From Verrucomicrobiota bacterium (GTDB taxonomy: Bacteria > Verrucomicrobiota > Verrucomicrobiia > CAIQCK01), in assembly GCA_026397915.1 (NCBI GenBank), contig JAPLTX010000007.1, positions 1-64,000 of the forward strand: a stretch of DNA of 64,000 bases, written 5' to 3'. The notes under the pieces were generated by a model. The model saw only the letters and a program-made list of their open reading frames with translations. It had not been told where the DNA came from and made no database searches. Below, piece after piece: positions 45,169-53,375 of this stretch; within the stretch, counting starts at the first letter, position 1, and each line of letters begins with the position of its first letter. A program made the translations under genes and the position numbers.

Positions 45169-45282
45169 GGGAGTGCCAGCGTCCTTTCGCCTATCCCTAC
45201 AACGTTTCGCCCGGCCTCTGCAACTCGATAAGGCCCCCGTCACGTGCCGATACACACATATTTCTTTGCGCGCATTTCCATG

Positions 45283-45331
45283 TTGCCGAGACGGACGGAT
45301 ATGGTAGAGTCCAACCGGTTCCCTCGGTTGG
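45283..45331 (+). promoter_or_regulatory. Predicted promoter with inverted repeat at the start site, upstream of the HMA gene
   Basis: TTGCCG (45283-45288), 16-bp spacer, TAGAGT (45305-45310). A perfect 7-bp inverted repeat, CCAACCG/CGGTTGG (45311-45317 and 45325-45331, 7-bp loop), covers the predicted start site. It could be an operator or an early RNA hairpin. The remaining leader is about 40 nt. Confidence 0.4.
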
Positions 45332-45369
45332 GAATGCATAGTTAACAACCAGCAACCACTAGGAAACAC

Positions 45370-45708
45370 ATGACACGACTGCTGAGTCCATTGGTCGCCG
45401 TCGCGCTGGTCGTGGGGTGCTTGGTCGCCACAGAGTTGGCGCCCACCGCCTCCGCAGCCGATGCGGCGAACGGTCGTGTGTATCTGATCGGTATCCCTGG
45501 AGCCACGTGAGGGAGTTGTCCTGCGATCGTCCGTGAGGCGATCTCATCCCTGCCCGGCGTGGCCGAGGTCAAGTTCGATCATGATACACTGACGGCCACC
45601 GTCACCATGAAGGACGATAAGTGCGAGATCACCAAGAAGGATGCCAACAAGGCTCTGACTGCCAAGGGTGACCGCTACAAAATCGGTTCCTTCAAAGCAA
45701 AGAAGTAA
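45370..45708 (+). CDS. Candidate selenoprotein: exported heavy-metal-associated (HMA/MerP-like) protein with in-frame UGA
   Basis: Read through one in-frame TGA (45508-45510, codon 47) the frame gives 112 residues ending at TAA 45706-45708. Residues 1-29 are a signal peptide (PTASA|AD). Residues about 36-105 match an HMA domain: VYLIGIPGAT-U-GSCPAIVREAISSLPGV, then VKFDHDTLTATV and a Lys-rich end. In HMA proteins the loop is G-x-T-C-x-x-C. Here TGA takes the first Cys and Cys50 is the second, so a Sec-x-x-Cys metal or redox site is expected. A SECIS-like stem-loop begins at the UGA. The gene has its own promoter and terminator. Alternatives: a nonsense-mutated pseudogene or a base-call error. 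Coding quality on both sides of the TGA argues against these. Confidence 0.7.
45510..45551 (+). promoter_or_regulatory. SECIS-like stem-loop immediately downstream of the UGA
   Basis: Outer stem A-G-G-G-A (45510-45514) pairs with U-C-C-C-U (45547-45551). A 7-nt bulge follows, then U22-A46/G23-C45 pairs (last two digits). The inner stem is GAUCG (45525-45529) with CGAUC (45539-45543). U45530 is bulged, CC (45531-45532) pairs GG (45537-45538), and the apical loop is GUGA (45533-45536). A bulged U two pairs below a loop carrying GU is the feature recognised by SelB in the E. coli fdhF element. The loop is 22 nt after the UGA, inside the usual range. Confidence 0.6.
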
Positions 45709-45729
45709 CCTGCGGGTGGGTTAGATTGA

Positions 45730-45764
45730 GCCGGAGGCGGCGTGAGTCGCCTCCGGCTTTTCTT
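45730..45764 (+). terminator. Strong intrinsic terminator of the HMA gene
   Basis: A perfect 10-bp stem, GCCGGAGGCG (45730-45739) with CGCCTCCGGC (45748-45757), and an 8-nt loop, followed by TTTTCTTT. It lies 21 bp after the TAA and supports a functional end of the full-length reading rather than a dead gene. Confidence 0.88.
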
Positions 45765-45870
45765 TGGCCTCCAGCTCTGCGGTTTTGCGATCAGTCGCCA
45801 TTGATCGCGCCGTCGTTTTCCCTACGGTCCTTCGGGAGCATTTTTCAGCCGCCGCCGTCCAATGCGGTGT

Positions 45871-48105
45871 ATGAAAACTTGGATCAAGCTCCTCACCCTG
45901 TTCGGAATCGCCAGTGCCGCCCTCGCCGACGGCCTCATCGTCGTCCACACGCCGACGCACGTGCCGCACGGCCACTACGCGTTCGCGCCGCTGGAGGTCG
46001 CCTACCATCACGTCAACGTCAAGATTGACGGACAGGTCGCCACCACCGCCATTGACCAGGAGTTCTACAACCCCAACCCGCAGCGCCTCGAAGGCACCTA
46101 TCTCTTCCCCGTGCCGAAGGGCGCGCAGGTCAACAAGTTCACCATGGAAATTGGCGGCCGGCAGGTCGAAGCCGAGTTGATGTCCGCCGACAAGGCCCGC
46201 CGCATCTACGAGGACATCGTCCGCAAGATGCGCGACCCGGCGCTGCTGGAGTATGCCGGCCGTGACCTGTTCAAAGTGCGCATTTTCCCGATCGAGCCGC
46301 ACAGTCGCAAACGTATCACGCTCTCCTATTCGCAGGTGCTGCGCGCCGACAGCGGCCTCGTCAGCTACGTCTATCCGCTCAACACGGAAAAATTCTCCGC
46401 CGCGCCGATCAAGACTGTCAGCGTGAAGGTTGAACTGGCGACCAAGCGCCCGCTCAAGACGATCTACTCGCCCAGCCACAATGTTGAGATTCGCCGCCAC
46501 GGTGCGACCCGCGCCACCGTCGGCTTCGAATCGAGGAACGTGCGGCCCGACACGGATCTTCAGGTCGTCTTCTCGACCGAGGACGCCGACGTGGGTGTCA
46601 ACCTGATGACCTACAGGAACGGCGATGGCGACGGCTACTTCCTGCTGCTCGCGTCGCCCGGCGCGGACATCAAGAGCGGCCGGATCGTGCCGAAGGACGT
46701 CGCGTTCGTGCTCGACACCTCCGGCTCGATGGCGGGCAACAAGCTCGCGCAAGCCAAGAAAGCCCTCCAGTTCTGCGTCGAGAACCTCAACGACAGCGAC
46801 CGCTTCGAGTTGATCCGCTTCTCGACCGAGGCCGAGCCGCTCTTCGACAAGCTCGTCAAGGCGACCGAGGAAAACCGCCAGCGCGCAGCCGATTTCATCA
46901 AGGGCCTGAAGCCCATCGGCGGCACGGCCATTGAGGAGGCGTTGCGCAAGGCGCTGGAGTTGCGTCCCGACCGCTCCGACCGTCCCTACGTCGTCATCTT
47001 TCTCACCGACGGCCAGCCCACGGTTGGCGTCACTGACGGGAAGCAAATCCTCTCCACCGTCCGGCGCGTCGGCGGCAACACGCGCGTCTTCTGCTTCGGC
47101 ATCGGCACCGACGTGAACACCCACTTGCTCGATGAAATTACTGACGCGACGCGCGCGTTCAGCCAGTATGTATTGCCCGATGAAGACATTGAGCTGAAGG
47201 TCTCCAGCTTCTTCACCAAGATCAAAGAACCCGTGCTTGCTAATCCCACGCTGCGCTTCAGCGGCGACATCAGGCCCGGCAAGATGTATCCGTCGCCGTT
47301 GCCCGATCTGTTCAAGGGCGAGCAACTCATCGTCGTCGGGCGCTACAGCGGCGACGGCCGCGCCGCCGTCACCATCGAAGGCACCGTCAACGGCGTCGTG
47401 AAGAAATTCACCGACGAGGTGCAGTTTCCGTCGCGCGACACCGAGCACGACTTCATCCCGCGCCTCTGGGCCACACGGCGCATCGGCTTCCTGCTCGACG
47501 AGATTCGCCTCCACGGCGAGAACCGCGAACTGCGCGACGAGGTGACCGACTTGGCGCGCCAATACGGCATCGTCACACCTTACAGCGCTTATCTCATCGT
47601 CGAGGACGAGTCGCGCCGCAACGTGCCCATGCCGATGCGCTCGTTGCAGACCTTTGATGCCGACCGCGAGGCGCGCGGAGCCATGGACAAGGCGTGGAGC
47701 AGACTCAACGCGGACGTGTCCGGCGGCCAGGCTGTCTTCGGCGCGCGCAGTTCTTCCGCGTTCAAGCTGGCACCCAACGCCGCCGATGCGATTGCCGTCG
47801 GGAAAGACGAAGCGCAGCAGAGCGTCGTCGTGGCCAGTCCAATGCCCGCCGAAGCGAGCACCCGCGTCGCCCAGTATGCGCAGCAACAACGCTTCGTCCA
47901 CGGTCGCGCCTTCTTCCAGAACGGCAACCAGTGGATTGACTCCAACGTCCAGGCGATGCCGAACGCGCGGCGCGTGCAGGTGAAGTTCAACTCGCAGGAC
48001 TACTTCGACCTGGTTGCAAAGCATCCGCGCGCGCTGCCGTGGTTCGCCGTCGGCCGCAACGTGCAGGTCGCGTTGGACAACACAGTTTACGAAGTCACGG
48101 AATAA
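45871..48105 (+). CDS. Exported VIT and von Willebrand A domain protein
   Basis: A 744-residue protein. Signal peptide residues 1-20 (ASAALADG). The VIT domain is about residues 25-150 (VNVKIDGQVATTAIDQEFYNPN, GTYLFPVPKGAQV). The vWA domain starts about residue 275 with an intact MIDAS motif DTSGSMAGNK, then Thr in GGTAIEEAL and Asp in FLTDGQPTVG. A beta region and a Ser/Ala-rich part follow, ending NTVYEVTE. Such inter-alpha-trypsin-inhibitor-like proteins bind metal-dependent protein ligands outside the cytoplasm; the partner is unknown. ATG at 45862 is possible but 45871 begins the cleaner signal peptide. No Shine-Dalgarno sequence is seen. Confidence 0.88.
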   Translation: MKTWIKLLTLFGIASAALADGLIVVHTPTHVPHGHYAFAPLEVAYHHVNVKIDGQVATTAIDQEFYNPNPQRLEGTYLFPVPKGAQVNKFTMEIGGRQVEAELMSADKARRIYEDIVRKMRDPALLEYAGRDLFKVRIFPIEPHSRKRITLSYSQVLRADSGLVSYVYPLNTEKFSAAPIKTVSVKVELATKRPLKTIYSPSHNVEIRRHGATRATVGFESRNVRPDTDLQVVFSTEDADVGVNLMTYRNGDGDGYFLLLASPGADIKSGRIVPKDVAFVLDTSGSMAGNKLAQAKKALQFCVENLNDSDRFELIRFSTEAEPLFDKLVKATEENRQRAADFIKGLKPIGGTAIEEALRKALELRPDRSDRPYVVIFLTDGQPTVGVTDGKQILSTVRRVGGNTRVFCFGIGTDVNTHLLDEITDATRAFSQYVLPDEDIELKVSSFFTKIKEPVLANPTLRFSGDIRPGKMYPSPLPDLFKGEQLIVVGRYSGDGRAAVTIEGTVNGVVKKFTDEVQFPSRDTEHDFIPRLWATRRIGFLLDEIRLHGENRELRDEVTDLARQYGIVTPYSAYLIVEDESRRNVPMPMRSLQTFDADREARGAMDKAWSRLNADVSGGQAVFGARSSSAFKLAPNAADAIAVGKDEAQQSVVVASPMPAEASTRVAQYAQQQRFVHGRAFFQNGNQWIDSNVQAMPNARRVQVKFNSQDYFDLVAKHPRALPWFAVGRNVQVALDNTVYEVTE

Positions 48106-48108
48106 CAA

Positions 48109-48127
48109 CCCGCCACGGAGTGGCGGG
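48109..48127. repeat. Perfect palindromic hairpin between the two vWA genes
   Basis: CCCGCCAC (48109-48116) and GTGGCGGG (48120-48127) form an 8-bp stem with GGA loop. There is no T-tract. It resembles a short REP-like unit and may reduce read-through or stabilise the upstream message. Confidence 0.45.
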
Positions 48128-48150
48128 CTACGACCAATGAAAGGAACACC

Positions 48151-49275
48151 ATGAAGACAAACACTCTCATCCTCACCCTCGCTCTCGCCGCCGGCCTCGC
48201 TTGCAACGCGTTCGCCAAGAGCGCGCCGGAGAAGGAACGGCCGATTGACCTCGTCATCTGCCTCGACACGAGCGGCTCGATGAGCGGCTTGATCAACGCC
48301 GCCAAACAGAAGCTCTGGGACATCGTCAACGAACTCGCCACGGCGAAGCCCAAGCCGCACCTGCGCGTGGCGCTCTACGCCTACGGCACGCCGGGCTTCG
48401 GCGCGGAGACTGGTTACGTCCGCAAACAGATTGACCTCACCGACGACCTCGACGCGGTCTATGGGAAACTCACCGCGCTCGTCACCAATGGCGGCGACGA
48501 ATACGTCGCCCGCGTCGTGCGCACGAGCGTGCTGGAGCAGCCGTGGAGCGGCGAGAAAAACGCGCTCAAGATCATCGTCGTCGCGGGCAACGAGCCGGCG
48601 ACGCAGGACCGCCAATTCACGACCGCCGACGTCTGCAAGGACGCCATCACGCGCGGCATCATCGTCAACGCCATCTACTGCGGCTCGCCGGCCAACGGCG
48701 AAGCCGACGGCTGGCGTGACGTGGCGCGCGCGGCGGACGGGCAGTTTGCCAGCATTGACCAGGACCGCGGCACCATCGTTGTGAGCACGCCGTTCGACCA
48801 GAAGCTCGCGGCGCTCGGCGGCGAGATCAACCGGACCTATCTCGCCTTTGGTGCCCGCGCCACCGAAGGCCAAAACATGCAGAACGCCGCCGACATGAGC
48901 GCCGCGGCGGCCAGCCCGGCGGTCTTCGCAAGCCGCGCCGTCGCCAAAGCCGGCGGCCAGTATCGCAACGCGTCCTGGGACCTTGTGGACGCGATGGGTC
49001 AGAAGGACTTCGACCTGGCGAAGATGAAAGAAGACGAACTACCCGCCGAGATGAAGCCCATGACGCTCGACCAACGCCGCGCCCACCTCGACGCGATGGC
49101 CAAGAAGCGCGCCGACGTGCAGCAGGAGATCAACCAACTCAACGTGCAGCGCCAGAAATTCATCGCCGAGGAAATGAAGAAGGGCGGCAAGTCCACCGAC
49201 AAGGCATTCGACGCCGCCATGCTCCGCGCCATCCGCGAGCAAGCCGTGCGCAAGAGCTTCGCGTTCGAGAAATAG
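48151..49275 (+). CDS. Exported von Willebrand A domain protein
   Basis: A 374-residue protein. Signal peptide residues 1-22 (ACNAFA). The vWA domain covers about residues 30-225, with complete MIDAS DTSGSMSGL and an Asn/Gly-rich loop (TNGGDEYVAR) in place of the usual Thr site. A long charged coiled-coil-like C-terminus (LDAMAKKRADVQQEINQL, EEMKKGGKS) follows. It lies 45 bp after the VIT/vWA gene, separated by the palindrome, and is probably co-transcribed. GAAAGGAA precedes ATG. Ligand unknown. Confidence 0.82.
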   Translation: MKTNTLILTLALAAGLACNAFAKSAPEKERPIDLVICLDTSGSMSGLINAAKQKLWDIVNELATAKPKPHLRVALYAYGTPGFGAETGYVRKQIDLTDDLDAVYGKLTALVTNGGDEYVARVVRTSVLEQPWSGEKNALKIIVVAGNEPATQDRQFTTADVCKDAITRGIIVNAIYCGSPANGEADGWRDVARAADGQFASIDQDRGTIVVSTPFDQKLAALGGEINRTYLAFGARATEGQNMQNAADMSAAAASPAVFASRAVAKAGGQYRNASWDLVDAMGQKDFDLAKMKEDELPAEMKPMTLDQRRAHLDAMAKKRADVQQEINQLNVQRQKFIAEEMKKGGKSTDKAFDAAMLRAIREQAVRKSFAFEK

Positions 49276-49298
49276 AGGGAGCGGGGCTGGAGGACCGG

Positions 49299-50714
49299 TT
49301 ACTTCCTCCAGCTCCGTTCGATTTCCTCGAGTGACTGGCCCTTGGTTTCCGGCACGGCGCGCCAGACCAGCAGCACCAGCACAACGCAGAAGCCGGCATA
49401 GACGTAGAACGGGAAGGCGTGGTTGAACTCGCGCACGAACCACGATTCCTTCGCGTCGAGCAGCGGGAAAGTCTGCGTGACGATGTAGTCGGCCAACCAG
49501 AGGAAAAACGTCGCCAAGCCCAGCGCGCGGCCACGGATCGCCGTTGGATAGATTTCCGCGAGGATGACCCATGTCACGGGGCCGACCGACAGGCCGAAGC
49601 AGGCAATGTAGAGAACGATGAACAGCAACATCCAGCCGCCCGCCGCCGCTGGGTCGCTCATCGTTTGCGCGAGCGCGCCCATCGCCAGCAGGCTCACGCC
49701 CATGCCCGACGCGCCGATGAGCATCAGCGGTTTGCGGCCCCACTGGTCCACCGTCGCGATGGCAATGAGCGTGAAGAGCACGCCGGAACCGTTGATGATC
49801 ATCTGCTGGAGCAGGCCCGCGTCCACACCGGTCGAGGAGCTGAGGTTTTTGAAAATCGTCGCACCGAAATACATGAAGACGTTGATGCCGGTGACTTGCT
49901 GCAAGATCGCCAGCGCAACGCCGATGACCAGCGGCCGGCGCAGTTGGTGCGAGAACACCTCGCCCCATGTGCCGCGTTCCTGCGCCAGCGCCGCGCGGAT
50001 GCTCGCACTCTCCATCTCTGCAAACGCCCCGCCGCCGACGCGCCGCAGGATGGCCAGCGCCGTGTCGTCGCGGCGTTGCTCGATGAGCCAGCGCGGGCTT
50101 TCAGGTATCGCCAGCAGCAGCGCCGCGAAAACCACCGCCGGCGCGATGCCGGTGCCGAACATCCAGCGCCAGCCGCTCTGGATGAGCCACGCCTGGTCGC
50201 CGCAGCCGGCGATGTAGTAGTTAATGAATGAAGTCGTCGCGATGCCGCCGACGATGGCGATCTGGTTGACCGCCACCATTCGCCCGCGAATTCGTGCTGG
50301 CGTGATTTCGGCGATATACATCGGCGTGGAGATCGAAGCGATGCCGATGCCGACGCCACCGAGGACGCGGAACACGATGAACGTCCAGATGTCGTGCGGC
50401 AACGCCGTGCCGATGGCCGACGCGAGAAACATTGCCGCCGCGAGAAACATTGCGCACTTGCGCCCAAACCGGTCCGACAGCGGACCGACGATCAGCACGC
50501 CCGCCGCACAGCCGATGAGCACGCAGCCCGACGCCCAGCCTTTCATGAAGTCGCTGAGGCCGAAGCGCGCCGTCAGCGGCTCGATGGCCCCGGAGATGAC
50601 ACCAGTGTCGTAGCCGAAGAGCAATCCGCCGAGCGTGGCAACGAAGCAAACGAGAACCACGTAGGCGGCAGAGTAGTCCTCTCGCTCCGCGAGAGGCACA
50701 TTGTGTTGTTTCAT
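49299..50714 (-). CDS. Sugar porter-family MFS transporter
   Basis: Proton- or facilitator-driven monosaccharide uptake. A 471-residue protein with 12 predicted helices. Signature motifs are GYDTGVISGAI in helix 1, DRFGRK in loop 2-3, RGRMVAVNQ, PESPRWL, QQVTGINVFMYF, VDQWGRKPL and PETKGQSLEEIE at the end of helix 12. The ATG at 50714 begins MKQHNVP; a longer frame would enter the gap. It is convergent with the vWA gene. It could feed sugars released by the neighbouring polysaccharide enzymes. Confidence 0.92.
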   Translation of the reverse strand: MKQHNVPLAEREDYSAAYVVLVCFVATLGGLLFGYDTGVISGAIEPLTARFGLSDFMKGWASGCVLIGCAAGVLIVGPLSDRFGRKCAMFLAAAMFLASAIGTALPHDIWTFIVFRVLGGVGIGIASISTPMYIAEITPARIRGRMVAVNQIAIVGGIATTSFINYYIAGCGDQAWLIQSGWRWMFGTGIAPAVVFAALLLAIPESPRWLIEQRRDDTALAILRRVGGGAFAEMESASIRAALAQERGTWGEVFSHQLRRPLVIGVALAILQQVTGINVFMYFGATIFKNLSSSTGVDAGLLQQMIINGSGVLFTLIAIATVDQWGRKPLMLIGASGMGVSLLAMGALAQTMSDPAAAGGWMLLFIVLYIACFGLSVGPVTWVILAEIYPTAIRGRALGLATFFLWLADYIVTQTFPLLDAKESWFVREFNHAFPFYVYAGFCVVLVLLVWRAVPETKGQSLEEIERSWRK

Positions 50715-50836
50715 ATTTCGTCCGCATTCTAGCGGTTTACGCGCCCTACGGGAACAGCCAAACGGCCAATTCATTGAACAGAATGCCAGCCATGCGATGA
50801 CGGATTTCAGATCGAGCGCGCACGCCGGTCAGATGA

Positions 50837-50877
50837 CAGGTTGAAAACCTGCCCCACTTTGGTTGAAGATGTTCAAC
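50837..50877. promoter_or_regulatory. Two consecutive hairpins before the SDR gene
   Basis: CAGGTT/AACCTG (50837-50842 and 50846-50851, loop GAA) and GTTGAA/TTCAAC (50862-50867 and 50872-50877, loop GATG). The second ends one base before the ATG at 50879 and would cover the ribosome-binding region, where no Shine-Dalgarno sequence is visible. Confidence 0.35.
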
Positions 50878-50878
50878 A

Positions 50879-52408
50879 ATGAATAACGATGTATTGACCC
50901 AGCGCCTGCGGGCGGCTGCGGAGTTGTTGGAGGCGATAGCCAAAGACCGCAGTCTGCTTGCACAGGTTGCAGACAGGGAAAGGGAACGCCTGCTGAAGGC
51001 AGCCGGCGAAATCTCGCGGCCGGATGCCATCGCGCGCCGTCAGTTGGTCAAGGTAAGGCAGCGTCTGCGCCGCGCCGCAAAGATCCAGCGTGACCAGGAC
51101 GTGCTTAACAAGACCGGCATCCGCAAGCTGCGGCGCAAGTCGGTGTTTACGACGCCAAATTATCACCCGCCGGCCGGGTTCAAGCAGGAGGAAGTGGAAA
51201 CTGACCCGGACTTTCGCGAGGTCGTCGAGCCGCAGAACTGCTACATCTGCAAACGCGATTACACCACCATCCACCATTTCTATGACCAGCTTTGCCCGGA
51301 TTGCGCGGCAGTGAATTTGCAGAAGCGGACCGAGATGACTGATCTGAGCGGACGCGTTGCGTTGCTGACCGGTGGACGCGTCAAGATTGGCTACCAAGCC
51401 GGGATCAAGTTGTTGCGGGCTGGCGCGCAACTCATTGTTTCCACGCGCTTCCCGCGCGACGCGGCGGCGCGTTATGCCAAGGAGCCGGATTTCGGGCAGT
51501 GGGGGCATCGCTTGGAGATCTTCGGGCTGGATTTGCGTCACACGCCGAGCGTCGAGGCGTTCTGCCGGCATTTGATGACGACCCGCAACCGGCTCGATTT
51601 CATCATCAACAATGCCTGTCAGACCGTGCGGCGACCGCCGGAGTTCTACGCGCACATGATGGTTGGTGAATCCGGACCGATGGACGCAATACCGGAAGAC
51701 GCGCGGCGCTTGCTTGGCGCTTACGAGGGATTGCGCGGTTATCACTTGCTGCCTACGGGCGAGACGGCGTTGCGTGAGCGCGGTGTGCCGCCGGCCGTGG
51801 GCATCACGCACGCGGCGGCGCTTTCGCAGGTGCCACTGTCGCCGGCGGAACTCGCGGCGCACCGCGATTTGTTTCCGGAGGGCAAACTCGACCAGGATTT
51901 GCAGCAGGTGGATTTGCGTGACCGGAACTCCTGGCGGCTGATGATGGCGGAAGTTCCCTCCGTGGAACTGCTGGAGGTGCATTTGGTGAACGCGGTCGCG
52001 CCGTTTGTGCTGAACGCCCGCTTGAAGCCGTTGATGCTGCGAGCGCCGGAGCGCGACAAGCACATCGTGAACGTCTCGGCGGTGGAGGGCCAGTTTTACC
52101 GGCCTTCCAAGACCACGCGCCATCCGCACACAAACATGGCGAAAGCGGCGTTGAACATGATGACACGCACCTCGGCGGCCGATTATCACACCGACGGCAT
52201 CCACATGAACAGTGTGGATACCGGATGGGTCACCGACGAAGATCCGGCACAGATCGCGGAGCGGAAGAAACACGAGCATCGTTTTCACCCGCCGCTGGAC
52301 ATCGTGGATGGCGCGGCGCGGATCGCGGATCCGATCATCAGTGGCTTTAACACCGGCGAGCACGTCTGGGGAAAATTTCTGAAGGATTATCAGCCGACGG
52401 ATTGGTAG
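50879..52408 (+). CDS. Atypical short-chain dehydrogenase with N-terminal zinc-ribbon extension
   Basis: A 509-residue protein. Residues about 1-75 are a charged, coiled-coil-like helix. Residues about 115-150 hold a C-x2-C...C-x2-C ribbon ([20 protein letters not shown]). The SDR domain starts about residue 155. The NAD glycine loop reads [13 protein letters not shown], lacking the usual central Gly. NNAC replaces NNAG. Catalytic Ser is in NVSAVEGQ, followed by YRPSK, which forms a Y-x-x-x-K pair 12 residues before the place where it normally sits (there reads TNMAK). Length is about twice a normal SDR. No signal peptide. Substrate unknown. Confidence 0.7.
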   Translation: MNNDVLTQRLRAAAELLEAIAKDRSLLAQVADRERERLLKAAGEISRPDAIARRQLVKVRQRLRRAAKIQRDQDVLNKTGIRKLRRKSVFTTPNYHPPAGFKQEEVETDPDFREVVEPQNCYICKRDYTTIHHFYDQLCPDCAAVNLQKRTEMTDLSGRVALLTGGRVKIGYQAGIKLLRAGAQLIVSTRFPRDAAARYAKEPDFGQWGHRLEIFGLDLRHTPSVEAFCRHLMTTRNRLDFIINNACQTVRRPPEFYAHMMVGESGPMDAIPEDARRLLGAYEGLRGYHLLPTGETALRERGVPPAVGITHAAALSQVPLSPAELAAHRDLFPEGKLDQDLQQVDLRDRNSWRLMMAEVPSVELLEVHLVNAVAPFVLNARLKPLMLRAPERDKHIVNVSAVEGQFYRPSKTTRHPHTNMAKAALNMMTRTSAADYHTDGIHMNSVDTGWVTDEDPAQIAERKKHEHRFHPPLDIVDGAARIADPIISGFNTGEHVWGKFLKDYQPTDW

Positions 52409-52446
52409 AATGTCCAAGCAGTCGGCGAATGTCCGCGGGTGGTCCC

Positions 52447-53345
52447 TCACGGAGCGTCGGGACCCACGTCAATCGAAGTCAGCGGCCCGCGTTTGACAGG
52501 ATCCTTGCTGAATTCCTCGGCCCCAATGTCCCGCCGACCAATTCGGGCACGGCCAAACACGTCTTCGGCAATCACCGGGGAGACTTCGACCGCGGCGTCA
52601 ATTGCGGTGCTCGAATCCGTCAGACGCCAAAGGCCCAGGCCATCCTCCGCCCGACGCAGGCGGGGATCCTCAAAGCGAAACCAGCTTGCCCATGCCTCGC
52701 TGGGAACAGGTCCGCAAACGTATCCGAGGTTGCCATGCGCCCGCAGGTTGCGGACAAGCTCGAGGTTCACGAGGGGCAAGGATTGGGGCTTGGTGCGAAC
52801 GACCATGTTGTTGACGAAGGTGCAGTCGGTCGGAATACACGTTCGCTCTTTGTCCTTCTTGAAACCGAACTAGAGCGGCGCGCAGTCAATCCACGTGTTG
52901 AAGGCGATCCAACACCGCGTGGGCGGAACCGATGTCATGTCGTCGTATTTCTTGCCAACGTTCTCGGTGGTGGACGTGTCGAGCGTGCCGGGAATCAGCG
53001 CGAGGGGCGCCTCATGCCGCTTGCCGGTCAGGCCGAGGAAGTAGTTGTTGAAGACGCGGTGCTCGAATCCGTAAAGCTTGACGCCGCCGCGCCGCCAATC
53101 GTCGCCCCGCCGCGATGTTCTGCCCGCAGAACGATCGGCGCCTCCACCGTGCCGTGTTTGCCCTCGATGCGTATCGGCCGCGTCGTCTCGTAAGTGCCAT
53201 CAGCCACCAGCACCGTCGCGCCCGGCTCCAGCCCGCGTATCGCCTCTTGAAGCTCGGCCAACGAGCCGACGGTCAACGACGCGCTCGCCGAAGCTTCGAC
53301 AGCGATACCTTGTGCGAGCAGGAGGGTGATGAAGACGCAGTTCAT
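52447..53345 (-). pseudogene. Decayed polysaccharide lyase family 6 (alginate/chondroitin lyase-like) gene
   Basis: The frame starts at 53345 with signal peptide LLLAQGIAVEASASA and the PL6 N-terminus (SLAELQEAIRGL; VADGTYETTRPI; IGGAA), then slips frame near 53095. In the other frame it resumes at KLYGFEHRVFNNYFLGLTG and LALIPGTLDTSTTENVGKKYDDM. The beta-helix middle expected between these parts is missing. A TAG (52870-52872) interrupts ...CAPL-stop-FGFKKDKER, where a Gln (CAG) is expected. The remaining 119-codon tail (VVRTKPQSLPLV ... GRRDIGAEEF) is intact. Three independent lesions mean it is not functional. It lies at the distal end of the polysaccharide operon. Confidence 0.85.
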
Positions 53346-53375
53346 CGCTTTGCGTTCGGTTTCTTTCGACCGTGC

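Noticed and set aside
45370..45510. Lipoprotein reading of the HMA candidate (V-V-G-C near residue 14)
   Set aside because: The hydrophobic segment continues after that Cys and a clean signal-peptidase I site (ASA before AD) follows; the lipobox fit is weak.
45721..48873. A 1,050-codon open frame on the minus strand
   Set aside because: It lies exactly opposite two well-supported VIT/vWA genes, has no recognisable domain, and is the expected mirror of GC-rich third-position codon use.
52870..52872. TAG as a recoded pyrrolysine codon in the PL6 gene
   Set aside because: The same gene also has a frame slip and a missing central segment, so simple decay explains it.
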